From contig JAITFE010000066.1 of the NCBI GenBank assembly GCA_031281585.1, forward strand, positions 1-35,398: 35,398 nt of DNA. Reading direction: 5' to 3'. Made by a program: the position numbers and the translations under genes. Positions 1 through 8,229 of the stretch are shown in pieces. The stretch is from Bifidobacteriaceae bacterium (GTDB lineage Bacteria > Actinomycetota > Actinomycetes > Actinomycetales > WQXJ01). Position 1 is the stretch's first letter; each line of letters begins with the position of its first letter. The notes beneath the pieces were generated by a model. It did not search any database. It saw nothing but the letters and a program-made list of their open reading frames with translations, and was not told where the DNA came from.

Positions 1-396
1 GCGGTCTACATCAGCCACGGCCTGGAGGACACCAGGGATGTGGTCTTGAGGCTGGTCGGGCCGACTCTCGAACGGGCCGCCCAACTGGGCGCGGGCCTGG
101 ACTGGAAAACCTCGCTCCAGGAACTCGCCGCCTCCCTGGGCATGGCGCCGGTCGAATACCAGGCGGACGGCACCGGCCCGGACCACGCGCGGGTGTTCGA
201 GGCCCAGGCGCTGGTGGACGGCCGGGAGTGGGGCCGCGGCCGCGGCACGTCGAAGAAGCTGGCGGAGCAGCGGGCGGCCGAGAACGCGTATCGGCGTTTG
301 AGCGCAAGCACGGCGGTCGGCGCCGAGGGCGCCGAGGAGGCGGCCAAACCCGCCCGCGAAGAGCGGCCCGAGCCGCGCGACCAGCGGCTTGGCTGA
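1..396 (+). CDS. rnc: Ribonuclease III, C-terminal part (5' truncated by window edge)
   Basis: The reading frame is open from base 1 (AVYISHGLEDTRDVVLRLVG) and ends with TGA at 394-396. The first residues match the end of the RNase III catalytic domain, where a Gly-Ala-Val-Tyr stretch precedes the last helices. Residues about 41-100 form a double-stranded RNA-binding domain, with WKTSLQELAA near its start and GRGTSKKLAEQRAAENAY at its end. The last 30 residues are a charged, probably disordered tail. RNase III cuts double-stranded RNA in rRNA maturation and antisense decay. The catalytic Asp/Glu residues lie upstream of the window. A mutM gene often follows rnc in actinobacteria; here a response regulator follows instead. 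Confidence 0.88.
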   Translation, partial: AVYISHGLEDTRDVVLRLVGPTLERAAQLGAGLDWKTSLQELAASLGMAPVEYQADGTGPDHARVFEAQALVDGREWGRGRGTSKKLAEQRAAENAYRRLSASTAVGAEGAEEAAKPAREERPEPRDQRLG

Positions 397-459
397 TGCT
401 CTTGACCGGCGAGGGCTACCCGCGCTGACTTTTCGCCGCAGTTTGACGGCACGGCGCGC

Positions 460-496
460 TTGGCCTTGCTTCGCTGGTCACGCTAGGGTTAGCGGC
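460..496 (+). promoter_or_regulatory. Candidate promoter giving a leaderless response-regulator mRNA
   Basis: A TANNNT-type -10 (TAGGGT, 484-489) lies 7 bases before the GTG at 497. A weak -35 (TTGGCC, 460-465) sits 18 bases further upstream. No Shine-Dalgarno sequence precedes the GTG, so a transcript starting at or next to the start codon is plausible. This is inference from motif and spacing. Confidence 0.35.
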
Positions 497-1159
497 GTGC
501 AAGGAAGTGACCTCGAACCCAGACCCCTTAGCCAAATCAACGTCATGATCGTGGACGACCACGAAGTCGTCCGCCGAGGCATCGCCGAAGTAGTCGAGCG
601 CTCGGACGGCATGCGGGTGGTGGCAGAGGCCGGCTCCGTGGCCGAAGCGCTGCGGCGGGCGGTGCTCGTGGCCCCCCACGTCATCCTGGTCGACCTGCGG
701 CTCCCGGACGGCACGGGCATTGACCTGATGAAACAGCTGCGCACGGCCGCCCCCACGGCCCGGCCGGTGGTGTTGACGTCTTTTGACGACGATGACGCGC
801 TGGCCGCCGCGCTCGAGGTGGGTGCCGCGGCGTTCCTCATCAAGTCGGTCCGCGGCGCGGAAATCGCGGACGTGATCAGGGCCGTCGCCCAGGGCCGGAC
901 GCTCTTGGACGAGCGGACGCTGACCCGGCGCCGCGCCGACCACGAGGACCCGACCGCCGACCTGACCCCGTCAGAGCACAAGGTTCTGGCCCTGATCGGC
1001 GAGGGCCTGTCGAACCGCGAGATCGCGGAGCGCCTGGGCGTGGCCGAGAAGACGGTCAAGAACCACATCACTTCGCTGCTCGCGAAGATGGGCTTGCAGC
1101 GCCGCACGCAGGTGGCCGCCTGGGTGGCGGCCAAAGAGTCGAGTTCCTGGCGTTCGTAG
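497..1159 (+). CDS. NarL/LuxR-family two-component response regulator (DosR-like)
   Basis: A 220-residue protein with an N-terminal receiver domain and a C-terminal LuxR-type helix-turn-helix. The receiver shows the acidic pair D20-D21, phospho-acceptor D66 in HVILVDLRLPDG, a Thr-Ser pair in VVLTSFDDDD and the conserved Lys in FLIKS. The DNA-binding part reads LTPSEHKVLALIGEGLSN, followed by REIAERLGVAEKTVKNH. GTG 497 is chosen because receiver domains of this type have a few residues before the MIVDDHE strand and because a -10-like motif lies just upstream. ATG 545 would cut into the first strand. The GAF histidine kinase at 1193-2875 converges on it tail to tail with only 33 bases between, so the two are the obvious pair. 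The DosR-like palindrome upstream of cydA is a candidate target. Confidence 0.85.
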   Translation: MQGSDLEPRPLSQINVMIVDDHEVVRRGIAEVVERSDGMRVVAEAGSVAEALRRAVLVAPHVILVDLRLPDGTGIDLMKQLRTAAPTARPVVLTSFDDDDALAAALEVGAAAFLIKSVRGAEIADVIRAVAQGRTLLDERTLTRRRADHEDPTADLTPSEHKVLALIGEGLSNREIAERLGVAEKTVKNHITSLLAKMGLQRRTQVAAWVAAKESSSWRS

Positions 1160-1192
1160 CGGCCAACGCGCGGCGACGCAGGCGGGGCCCGG

Positions 1193-2875
1193 CTAGCTCA
1201 GCGGGGCGATCCACTCCAAGCGGGTCCCGGCGCCGCCAAGCGCCCTCCCGGCGCTGAAAAGGCCGCCGCGCGCCAGGGCCCGGTCGGCCAAGTTGGACAA
1301 ACCCGACTGGCGGGCGCGTTCGTCCGGCAACCCGACGCCATCGTCCTCCACCACGACCGTCACCTGGCCGGGGCGCCCGTCCGGGGAGCCGGGCGAGACC
1401 AACGAGACGGTGACGGTGACGGAGGCGGCCTTGGCGTGCCGGCCGGCGTTGGACAGGCCCTCGCGGACCACCGCCACCAAGTCGTCCCCCAGCGAATGGG
1501 AGATCAGGCCGTCCGCCGCCGCCACGTCCGCGTCCAAGGGCGCGGACGCGCGCCCGTCGACCAGCAGCACCAGCGACGGGGCGAAGCCCAGCAGGGCCCG
1601 GGCGGCGGAGGCCTCGTGGCGCAGGCGCTCCGCGATCGGCTCGTCGGTTCCGGGGCCGCGCAGGTGGGAGACGATCGCGCGGATCTCCCGCACGGTCGAG
1701 TCAATCGAGTCAAGGGCGCTGGTCAGAGTCTTGACCAAGCCTTCGGGCTCAACTCCGGCGGCGGCCGCCTGGCGGGCCGACTCCAGCCGCATGCCGGTGG
1801 CGAACAACTGCTGGATGGCCAGGTCGTGCAGGTCGCGGGCGATCCGCTCGCGCTCCGAGACCAGCGCGGACAGGTCGGAGTTGTGGCGGGCCTCGGCCAA
1901 GACCAAAGCCAGCGCGGCTTGGGAGGCGAACGACTCGGCGGTGGTCAGGTCGGCCTGGTCGAAGGAGGCCGAACCCTTCCCCCGCAGCAGCAGCATCACG
2001 CCGACCGACCGCCCGGAGGTCCGCATGGGGGCGTAAAGGGCGGGCCCGTATTCGCGCAATTGGGTGACCCGGAGGGTGTAGGCGCTGGCCAACGAGTCGA
2101 CAATCATGCCGATCCCCTCGGTCAGGACGGTGTGGGAGCGGCCGTCGTGGGGCATCCTGGTGCCCACCAGCGACTCCGCCCCGACCCCTTCGGCGATCTC
2201 GATGATCAGCTGGTCGCCCACGGACGGGAGAATCAGGGCGGCCGTGGCCGCGCCCGCCACGTCTTTTGCCTGCGAGGCGATGACCGTCAGGGCCTCCTCC
2301 TCTTCGACGCCGGAGAGCAGCATGGTGGTGATGCCCTGCCCGGCCGCCAGCCAGCTTTCGCGGCGTTGCGAGGCCTGGTAAAGCTGGGCGTTCTCGATCA
2401 TCACCCCCGCGGCGGTGGCCAGGGTGGACACCGTCTCGCCGTCGCGCGGGATGAAGCCGCCCGGTTTATTGACCAGGTAGACGTGCGCGAAGACAGTGTG
2501 GCGGACCCGAACCGGCACCGCCAGCAGATTGTTGACCAGCACGTCGGCGTCCGGCGGCAGGCCGATCAGCGAGGCGGGGACCTCGTCCATGATCAGCGGC
2601 TCGTGGGTCGGGATGCGGGCCATCAGCGTCATGGCGCTCCGGAATTGGCGCAGCTGGGCCGCCATCGCCCCGTCCGCGCCGTAGGTGTAAAAACGTTCGT
2701 CGATGCCGCGCCCGTCGAGCACGCTCACCGCCGCGTCTTCCGCGCCGGTCAGTTCCGGCGCCGCCCGCACCAGTTCGGCGAGCACCTCGGCCAGGTCGAG
2801 GCGCCGCGACAGCGACACCACCGCGTCAAGCAGCGCCGATTCGGACTCGTCATCGCCTGGACCCATGCGGTCCAT
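1193..2875 (-). CDS. GAF-domain sensor histidine kinase (NarL/DevS type), coupled to cydC
   Basis: A 560-residue soluble kinase with no membrane segment. Two GAF domains (about 26-166 and 184-328) precede a HisKA_3 dimerisation domain with phospho-acceptor H350 in RIARDLHDLAIQQLF. The HATPase domain follows, with the N box at VREGLSNAGRHAKA and the G1 box at VEDDGVGLP. The ATG overlaps the cydC TAA (TAATG), so the kinase is translated as the last gene of the cydD-cydC operon. This suggests it senses oxygen, redox state or haem status. DevS/DosT of mycobacteria bind haem in the first GAF domain through a His. The corresponding stretch here (GLPPDADV, 105-112) has no His, so a different ligand or no haem is possible. 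An alternative ATG exists three codons inside. The likely partner is the regulator at 497-1159. Confidence 0.87.
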   Translation of the reverse strand: MDRMGPGDDESESALLDAVVSLSRRLDLAEVLAELVRAAPELTGAEDAAVSVLDGRGIDERFYTYGADGAMAAQLRQFRSAMTLMARIPTHEPLIMDEVPASLIGLPPDADVLVNNLLAVPVRVRHTVFAHVYLVNKPGGFIPRDGETVSTLATAAGVMIENAQLYQASQRRESWLAAGQGITTMLLSGVEEEEALTVIASQAKDVAGAATAALILPSVGDQLIIEIAEGVGAESLVGTRMPHDGRSHTVLTEGIGMIVDSLASAYTLRVTQLREYGPALYAPMRTSGRSVGVMLLLRGKGSASFDQADLTTAESFASQAALALVLAEARHNSDLSALVSERERIARDLHDLAIQQLFATGMRLESARQAAAAGVEPEGLVKTLTSALDSIDSTVREIRAIVSHLRGPGTDEPIAERLRHEASAARALLGFAPSLVLLVDGRASAPLDADVAAADGLISHSLGDDLVAVVREGLSNAGRHAKAASVTVTVSLVSPGSPDGRPGQVTVVVEDDGVGLPDERARQSGLSNLADRALARGGLFSAGRALGGAGTRLEWIAPLS

Positions 2876-4656
2876 TATCGCCTCTCGGGCGGCTGATCCC
2901 CGGTCCGTTCGGCCCCGGCGCCCGAACCGCCCGTCCGCGCCAGGGCGAGGACGCCGTCCGCCAGCCTGTACACGCGGTCGGCCTGAGCCAGCGTGTCCTC
3001 CTGGTGGGAGACCACCAGCAGGCCGCGTCCGGCGGCCCGCGCGGCCGCGATCAGCTCACCGGTCAGGCGTCGACCGGCGTCCGCGTCGAGGTGCTCGGCA
3101 GGCTCGTCCAACAGGACGTACTGGGCGGGGCTGACCAGGGCCCTCGCCAGCAGCAGGCGGCGGCGCTCGCCGCCGGACAACGACCCGGCGCCCGCGCCAA
3201 GCAGGGTGTCGATTCCGTCTGGGAGCCCCGCCACCCACGCGCCCAGTCCCACTTGGTCGAGGACGGCGGCGGCTTCCGACTCGGTCAGGGGGCCCTTGGC
3301 CACGCGGAGATTTTCCAGCACCGTGGTGGCGAAGATGTGGGCGTCTTCGGCAATGAAGGCGACCGTCTCGGCGCGCGCCTCGGAGGTCAGCCCGAACAGG
3401 GCGGCCGCGCCGACTGCGACCTCGCCCGCTTGGGGCTCGATCAGCCCCGCCAGCGCGGTCAGGAGCGTGGTCTTGCCGGCCCCCGACGGGCCGACCAGGC
3501 CCACGGCCTGGCCGGGCGCCAACGTGAGGTCGATCCCCGTCACCACCGCGCGTCCGTTTCCCCAACCGGCGGCCAGGCCTTTGGCCTCCAACACGCCCGT
3601 GGGGGGCTGGTCGTCGAGCCACCGCTTGGCGGTGGGGCGGGCGGCGGCCGAGTGCCCGGCATCGGCCAAAGCCACGATCCGGGCGGCGGCGGCGCGGGAC
3701 TTGTAAACCTGGGCGGCGGCGGGCGAAAGGCCGGCCACCGACTCGAAGGCCGCGAGCGGCATGAGGACTATCACGGCCACCTCGGTGGCGGAGATGGCCC
3801 CCGCGTGCCACGCGGCGCCGGACAGGATGAGGGTCAGGATCAGCGCCAATCCGGAGCCGATCTCAGTCAGGCTGGTGGCGAAGGCGGACGGTTTGGCGAC
3901 GGCATCCGCAGCTGCGGCCAGGCGCCGCTCCTGGGCTTTGAGCGCCGCCATGGCGTTGGCCAACTGGCCCCCCACGCGCAGTTCGGAGGCGTTCTCAATG
4001 ATCCCGAGCGAAGACGCGGACACGTCGGCGCGGGCGGCCGAGGCCATTGACTCGGACAGCCGCGCGGCCCGGAAGGTCGCCAGCGGGCCGCCCACCGCCA
4101 CCAGGGCCAGGCAGGCGAAAACGGCCAGCCCGGCCACCGGGAGGAAGGCGGCGACCGCGGCGGACGAGCCGACGATCAGCACGGCCGCGACCAGCGCCGG
4201 GATGATGCCCCGGACCACCAGGTCGCCCACGTCGTCAATGTCTCCGCCCACCCGGGCCAGCACGTCGCCGCGTTTGAAGGCGGCCGCGCCGGAACCGGAG
4301 CCGGCGGCCATCCGCTCGTAGAGGCGGACGCGCAGGTTCGTCATGCCGTTCAGGGCCACCCGGTGGGCGGTCAACCGCTCGACATAGCGGGAGATGCCGC
4401 GCGTGATCCCGAAGGCCCGCACCCCGACCACGGCCACCTGGAGCGACAGCACCGGCGGCATTTGCGAGGCGCGCACAATCAACCACGCCGAGGCGCCCGC
4501 CAGCGCCACCGACGCGGCCTGGGTGAGGGCTCCGAAGAAGACGGCGGCGGCCAACGGCCCCGCTTTCAACCCGGTCAGGGCGATCGCGCGGCGCAGGGGA
4601 CGCCCAGGCGCCGAACCCGTTTCGCCCTTCACCGGCGGCGCGGCGGCGCGGCTCAT
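2875..4656 (-). CDS. cydC: Thiol/haem ABC exporter subunit CydC
   Basis: A 593-residue half-transporter with an N-terminal six-helix exporter domain (about 25-320) and a C-terminal ATPase domain. The ATPase shows Walker A GPSGAGKTTLL, signature LSGGERRRLLLARAL, Walker B YVLLDEPAEHLD and the switch His in LLVVSHQEDT. With CydD it forms the exporter required for assembly of cytochrome bd oxidase. E. coli CydDC was described as a cysteine/glutathione exporter and binds haem. The ATG overlaps the cydD stop by four bases (ATGA). The TAA overlaps the ATG of the downstream kinase. The last 25 residues form a Gly/Ala/Arg-rich tail. Assignment as CydC rather than CydD rests on gene order and the canonical LSGGE signature. 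Confidence 0.88.
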   Translation of the reverse strand: MSRAAAPPVKGETGSAPGRPLRRAIALTGLKAGPLAAAVFFGALTQAASVALAGASAWLIVRASQMPPVLSLQVAVVGVRAFGITRGISRYVERLTAHRVALNGMTNLRVRLYERMAAGSGSGAAAFKRGDVLARVGGDIDDVGDLVVRGIIPALVAAVLIVGSSAAVAAFLPVAGLAVFACLALVAVGGPLATFRAARLSESMASAARADVSASSLGIIENASELRVGGQLANAMAALKAQERRLAAAADAVAKPSAFATSLTEIGSGLALILTLILSGAAWHAGAISATEVAVIVLMPLAAFESVAGLSPAAAQVYKSRAAAARIVALADAGHSAAARPTAKRWLDDQPPTGVLEAKGLAAGWGNGRAVVTGIDLTLAPGQAVGLVGPSGAGKTTLLTALAGLIEPQAGEVAVGAAALFGLTSEARAETVAFIAEDAHIFATTVLENLRVAKGPLTESEAAAVLDQVGLGAWVAGLPDGIDTLLGAGAGSLSGGERRRLLLARALVSPAQYVLLDEPAEHLDADAGRRLTGELIAAARAAGRGLLVVSHQEDTLAQADRVYRLADGVLALARTGGSGAGAERTGDQPPERR

Positions 4657-6344
4657 GCGGGGGCCCCGCTCAGCGCGGTCGAGTCGACTGGGACCGCTTG
4701 GTGGGCTTGCCCCAACAGCGACGCGCGGTGGGCCACCACCAAGACGGTGCGGCCCTGGCGTTGCAGAGCCGCTATCGACCCGAGGATCGAAGCCTCGGTC
4801 GCCGGATCAAGGTGCGCGGTCGGCTCGTCCAGGATCACCAGCGGCTGGTTCCCAAGGAAGGCGCGGGCCAGGGCCAGGCGCTGGCGTTGGCCCACCGACA
4901 GGCCGACTCCGCCCTGCCCAATTCGGGTCTCCCAGCCTGCAGGAAGCTCCTCCACCACCGCGTCGAAGGCGGCGGCGCGGGCGGCGCGCTCCACTTCCGG
5001 CGTTAGCTCCGGCGTCGCATCGTAGCTTTCGAGGAGGTTCTGGAGGACCGTCCCTGGCAGCAACGCGGGCTGCTGCGGCGTCCAAGCGATCTGCGCCCAC
5101 CAACTGGTCGGGTCGACCTCGGCGAGGTCGACCGCCGGGCCGCCCGCGGTCGGCTCGATCAACACCCGTCCCCGGTCCGGCCGCAACAAGCCCAGCAGCA
5201 CCGCCACGGTGGTCGACTTGCCAGCCCCGTTTGGGCCGGTCAGCGCGGTCAGCGAGCCCGGCGCCAGGCGGAAACTGAGGTCGGCGGGCGCCAGGTAGTC
5301 GCGGCCGGGCGCTTTGACGGAGACGTTCTCGAAGACGATGGCGGCGGCGGCCAAGTCTGGTGCCGGGGCCATGCCCGGCGCCGGCAGCGGCACCGCCAGG
5401 ATGTCGAAAGCCCGGTTCGACGCGGCCACCCCGTTGGCGGAGGCGTGGAAATGCGCCCCGACGTTCCGCAGCGGCAGGTAGATTTCCGGCGCGATCATGA
5501 TGATGGCCAGCCCGTCCACCAGCGACATGTGCCCGGCTTGGAGCCTTAGGCCGACCGACACCGCGACCAGCGCCACCGACAAGGTGGCGATCAGTTCCAG
5601 GGCCGCGCCGGACAGGAATGCGATGCGAACGGTGCCGAAGGTTGCCTTCTGATGGGCCTGCGACAGTTGCCGCACCCGCGTCTCAGGCCCCTTTTCGCGT
5701 CCCAGGGCTTTGAGCGTGGGCAGGCCGGTGATCAGGTCCATCACCTGCGCGCCCAATTGCGTCATGGTCCGCAGCCGGCGCGCCGAATAGGCTTCGGTCA
5801 ACCGTCCAATCAGCACCATGAACACCGGGATCAGCGGAATGGTGACGAACATGATGATGGAAGAGACCCAGTCCACGAACCCCGCCACGATCAGGAGGAT
5901 CGGGGTCACCGTCACCACCATCAGCAACTGCGGCAGGTAGCGCGTGAAATAGGCGTCCAGCGCGTCAAGGCCGCGGGTGACCAGTTGGGCGGCTTTGGCG
6001 GCCCCGCCCTCGGCTTCGGCTCTGGGCCCCAGCGCCACGACGTGCTCCAGGACCGCGCCCCGCAGTTCGGCGATCGTGTTGGTGGCCGCCCGGTGCGCGA
6101 ACCGTTCCTGAATCCAGGCGACCGCCACCCGCGCGGCCACGATCACGGCGACGGCGATCAGGCCGTTCCGGAGCCAGCCCGGCCCGGTCGTGCCGCCTGA
6201 CGCGAGCGTGCCGACCAAACGCGCCACCACGATGGCCTGGAACACGACCGCCACCGACATGACGACCCCGAGCGCGGCGGTCAGGATCATGTAGTTCCGG
6301 GCGGCGCGGGCATGTTTTAGGAGCCGGGGATCGAGGGGCTTCAT
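4653..6344 (-). CDS. cydD: Thiol/haem ABC exporter subunit CydD
   Basis: A 563-residue ABC exporter half. The N-terminus MKPLDPRLLKHARAARN is typical of actinobacterial CydD. Six membrane segments occupy about 18-300. The ATPase has Walker A GPNGAGKSTTVA, Walker B LVILDEPTAHLDP and the switch His in LVVAHRASL. The signature motif reads LSVGQ instead of LSGGQ, a substitution at its second Gly that may make this site catalytically asymmetric in the CydDC heterodimer. It is the first gene of the cydD-cydC-kinase group. A TAGGAT element (complement of 6354-6359) lies 9 bases before the ATG, with no strong ribosome-binding site, so a very short or absent leader is possible. The cydAB genes lie 8 kb away on the other strand. 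Confidence 0.88.
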   Translation of the reverse strand: MKPLDPRLLKHARAARNYMILTAALGVVMSVAVVFQAIVVARLVGTLASGGTTGPGWLRNGLIAVAVIVAARVAVAWIQERFAHRAATNTIAELRGAVLEHVVALGPRAEAEGGAAKAAQLVTRGLDALDAYFTRYLPQLLMVVTVTPILLIVAGFVDWVSSIIMFVTIPLIPVFMVLIGRLTEAYSARRLRTMTQLGAQVMDLITGLPTLKALGREKGPETRVRQLSQAHQKATFGTVRIAFLSGAALELIATLSVALVAVSVGLRLQAGHMSLVDGLAIIMIAPEIYLPLRNVGAHFHASANGVAASNRAFDILAVPLPAPGMAPAPDLAAAAIVFENVSVKAPGRDYLAPADLSFRLAPGSLTALTGPNGAGKSTTVAVLLGLLRPDRGRVLIEPTAGGPAVDLAEVDPTSWWAQIAWTPQQPALLPGTVLQNLLESYDATPELTPEVERAARAAAFDAVVEELPAGWETRIGQGGVGLSVGQRQRLALARAFLGNQPLVILDEPTAHLDPATEASILGSIAALQRQGRTVLVVAHRASLLGQAHQAVPVDSTALSGAPA

Positions 6345-6545
6345 CAGCGCCCGATCCTACCGAATGCTCAAGGGCCGCCGCTCCCAACGGGTGCCGTTTG
6401 TCCGCGATTCCTTCGCCATATCTCCGCACAGTTGCCCGATGCCGTCCGCGCGCCCGAGGTGTTCGCCCCGGCTGAGATGGTCGCGTCGGGAGAGCGTCCG
6501 GAGCCGGCCGCGGCCAGGCTGGCCGGGCTTTTTCGCGGGCCGGCG

Positions 6546-6569
6546 CCCCGGCCGGGAGGGTGGCCGGGG
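6546..6569. repeat. Perfect inverted repeat between the ubiquitin-like gene and cydD
   Basis: CCCCGGCC (6546-6553) and GGCCGGGG (6562-6569) can pair as an 8-bp GC stem with an 8-base loop, 12 bases after the stop of the ubiquitin-like gene. No T-run follows on the minus strand, so it is at best a weak terminator or an RNA-end stabiliser. The rest of the 6345-6580 gap holds no convincing gene. A second small hairpin followed by a T-run (about 6511-6534, plus-strand sense) has no plus-strand gene to serve. Confidence 0.4.
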
Positions 6570-6580
6570 CTTTGGCCCGG

Positions 6581-8224
6581 TCAGGCGGCCGGGTCGGCCT
6601 GCTTGCGCCGGTGCCGGAACACCACCAGGAACACGGCGGCGACCATTCCCACACCGGCCAGGGCCGCGGCGAGCGGGTCGCCCACGCCGCCGGCGGGCGC
6701 GGAGACCGGGTCCAAGCGGGCGGTCGTGCCGGATTGGGCTTCGGTCGCGCCTTCTTCGGCAAGGCTGTCGGCCGCACTGGGTGCCCGCTCTCCGGCCAGC
6801 GCGGAAACCTGCTGCTCGGCCGGGAACTGAGCGTCCGCCGGGCTCCAAACCGCTGCCAACTCCAGCGCCTCGCCCTGGTGCCCGCTCTGAAGCTCGTACG
6901 CACCGGGGTCCTGGTCGCCCGTCCGCGCCTCAAGAACCGTCTCCGCCTGACGGGCGGGCTGGTCTTGCCGATCAAGCGCGTCCGCCCGATCAAGCGCGTC
7001 GGCGGCCTCGGCTTCCACCCCCTGCTCGGCGGTGCCTTCGGGGGACGCCGCTTCGGGGGACGCCGCTTCGGGCGCGCCCGGCACCGGCTCCCCGTCCTCG
7101 GTCGGCGGCTCTTGCGGGATCGAGCCCGCGCCCGGCTCCGTCTGAGTGCCGTGCTCTTCGTCGCTGTCCGCCGGGTCGCCGTTCTCGGGCGGGTTTTGCC
7201 CAAAGCCCGCATCGGGGTCCGTCTGGCCGTCGTCCTCTTCGCCTTGGCCGTCCGGCTCGCTTCCGGGGTTCTCATAGGGGCCCGCGCCCGGCTCAGATTC
7301 GCCTTCGTCCGGACCGGGCCCGCCGCCTTGCTCTTCTCCGCCGGCGGCGGGGTGGCCGTCATCTGCAGGGTGGCCGTCATCTGCGGGGTCGCCGTCATCT
7401 GTGGGGTCGTCATCTGTGGGGTCGCCGTCATCTGCCGGGTCGCCGCCCTCGGGCGGGTTTTGCCCAGGGCCCGGGTCGGGGTCCGTCTGGCCGCCGTCCT
7501 CGTCGCCTTGGCCGTCCGGCTCGCTGCCGGGGTTCCCCTCGGGGCCCGCACCCGGCTCGGGTTCGCCTTCGTCCGGACCGGGCCCGCCGCCTTGCTCTTC
7601 TCCGCCGGCGGCTGGGTCGCCGCCCGCCGGATCGCCGCCTTCCTGGGCGCCGTCCACGGGCTCTTCGGCCGGCGGGAGCGCGGTTTCGGACTCCGGCGGC
7701 TTTTCCTCATTCTCGGAGGGTTGCTGCACGGTTCCCGGGTCGCGCATGATCACGTGCACAACCGTGTTGCGTTGCACGCAGTTCTCGGCGAGCGTCTTGG
7801 CGTCCTCCAGTTGCGTGCCTTCGTAGATCAACACCAGGTGGTCCGGGCTTAGCCCGGTGGCGTCCGCGATCTGCTGCTTGACCGACGCGATTGTGTCGGA
7901 TGCACGGGCCTCGATGCACTGGCTCTCGCCGTTGGGCAAACGGACATACACGCCGTAAGCCGGTTCCTCTTCCTCGACGGGCTCTTCCTCGACGGGGTCG
8001 CCTTCGAGCCGCAACTCCAGCTGCAGGGTCGCTTCCTTCTGGATGTTGTAGTCCTGGAGCGTCCGGCCGTCTTCCAGGTACTTCCCGCCGAATGTCAGGT
8101 CAAGCCGGTCCGCCGGCACCCCCGTCAGCGCCTGAATCTTCTCCTTGACGGATTCGATCGTGTCGGCGTTCTCAACCTCCAAGGTGATGGTCTTGTGGTC
8201 CAGCGTCTTGACGAATATCTGCAC
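6581..8224 (-). CDS. Tandem ubiquitin-like protein with acidic linker and C-terminal membrane helix
   Basis: A 547-residue protein. Residues 1-76 align without gaps to human ubiquitin with 53 identities (hand alignment). Lys 6, 11, 27, 29, 48 and 63 are kept; K33 is Leu. Of the hydrophobic patch, L8 is kept but I44 is Thr and V70 is Glu; the terminal Gly-Gly is Gly-Asp (75-76). Residues about 91-161 are a second, diverged ubiquitin-like domain ([19 protein letters not shown]). Residues 165-510 are an acidic Pro/Gly/Glu/Asp-rich linker with a duplicated unit of about 63 residues. Residues 517-536 form a membrane helix followed by RHRRKQ. No LPXTG is seen. The GTG start is fixed by GAGGGAGAG at 8230-8238 and an in-frame stop 12 codons upstream, so there is no signal peptide. 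The gene lies between rne and cydD on the same strand. No ubiquitin-activating, conjugating or deubiquitinating enzyme is in the window. Function unknown. Confidence 0.9.
   Translation of the reverse strand: MQIFVKTLDHKTITLEVENADTIESVKEKIQALTGVPADRLDLTFGGKYLEDGRTLQDYNIQKEATLQLELRLEGDPVEEEPVEEEEPAYGVYVRLPNGESQCIEARASDTIASVKQQIADATGLSPDHLVLIYEGTQLEDAKTLAENCVQRNTVVHVIMRDPGTVQQPSENEEKPPESETALPPAEEPVDGAQEGGDPAGGDPAAGGEEQGGGPGPDEGEPEPGAGPEGNPGSEPDGQGDEDGGQTDPDPGPGQNPPEGGDPADDGDPTDDDPTDDGDPADDGHPADDGHPAAGGEEQGGGPGPDEGESEPGAGPYENPGSEPDGQGEEDDGQTDPDAGFGQNPPENGDPADSDEEHGTQTEPGAGSIPQEPPTEDGEPVPGAPEAASPEAASPEGTAEQGVEAEAADALDRADALDRQDQPARQAETVLEARTGDQDPGAYELQSGHQGEALELAAVWSPADAQFPAEQQVSALAGERAPSAADSLAEEGATEAQSGTTARLDPVSAPAGGVGDPLAAALAGVGMVAAVFLVVFRHRRKQADPAA
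7163..7615 (-). repeat. Coding repeats in the linker of the ubiquitin-like protein
   Basis: Two copies of a unit of about 189 bases (7427-7615 and 7163-7351) encode near-identical linker segments starting [18 protein letters not shown] and ending GQNPPE, 88 residues apart. Between them, 7357-7442 holds a short tandem array with a period near 18 bases encoding (D/H)P(A/T)DDG-type units. Such repeats are prone to copy-number change. Confidence 0.85.
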
Positions 8225-8229
8225 GGCGG

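Noticed and set aside
1436-2896. Long plus-strand frame opposite the histidine kinase
   Set aside because: Gln/Gly/Arg-rich translation typical of a shadow; kinase motifs are unambiguous on the minus strand.
6546-6569. Hairpin after the ubiquitin-like gene as an intrinsic terminator
   Set aside because: A good stem but no T-run on the minus strand, so it is listed only as an inverted repeat.
6581-6720. Sortase anchor at the C-terminus of the ubiquitin-like protein
   Set aside because: A membrane helix and basic tail are present, but no LPXTG or close variant precedes them and there is no signal peptide.
6364-7852. Long plus-strand open frames opposite the ubiquitin-like gene
   Set aside because: Arg/Pro-rich translations with no family features; they mirror the repeat-rich linker on the minus strand, where the ubiquitin fold and ribosome-binding site fix the real frame.
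6581-8224. A complete ubiquitin-conjugation operon around the ubiquitin-like gene
   Set aside because: No E1-, E2-, RING- or JAB-protease-like gene is recognisable among the neighbours, and the terminal Gly-Gly is Gly-Asp followed by more protein.
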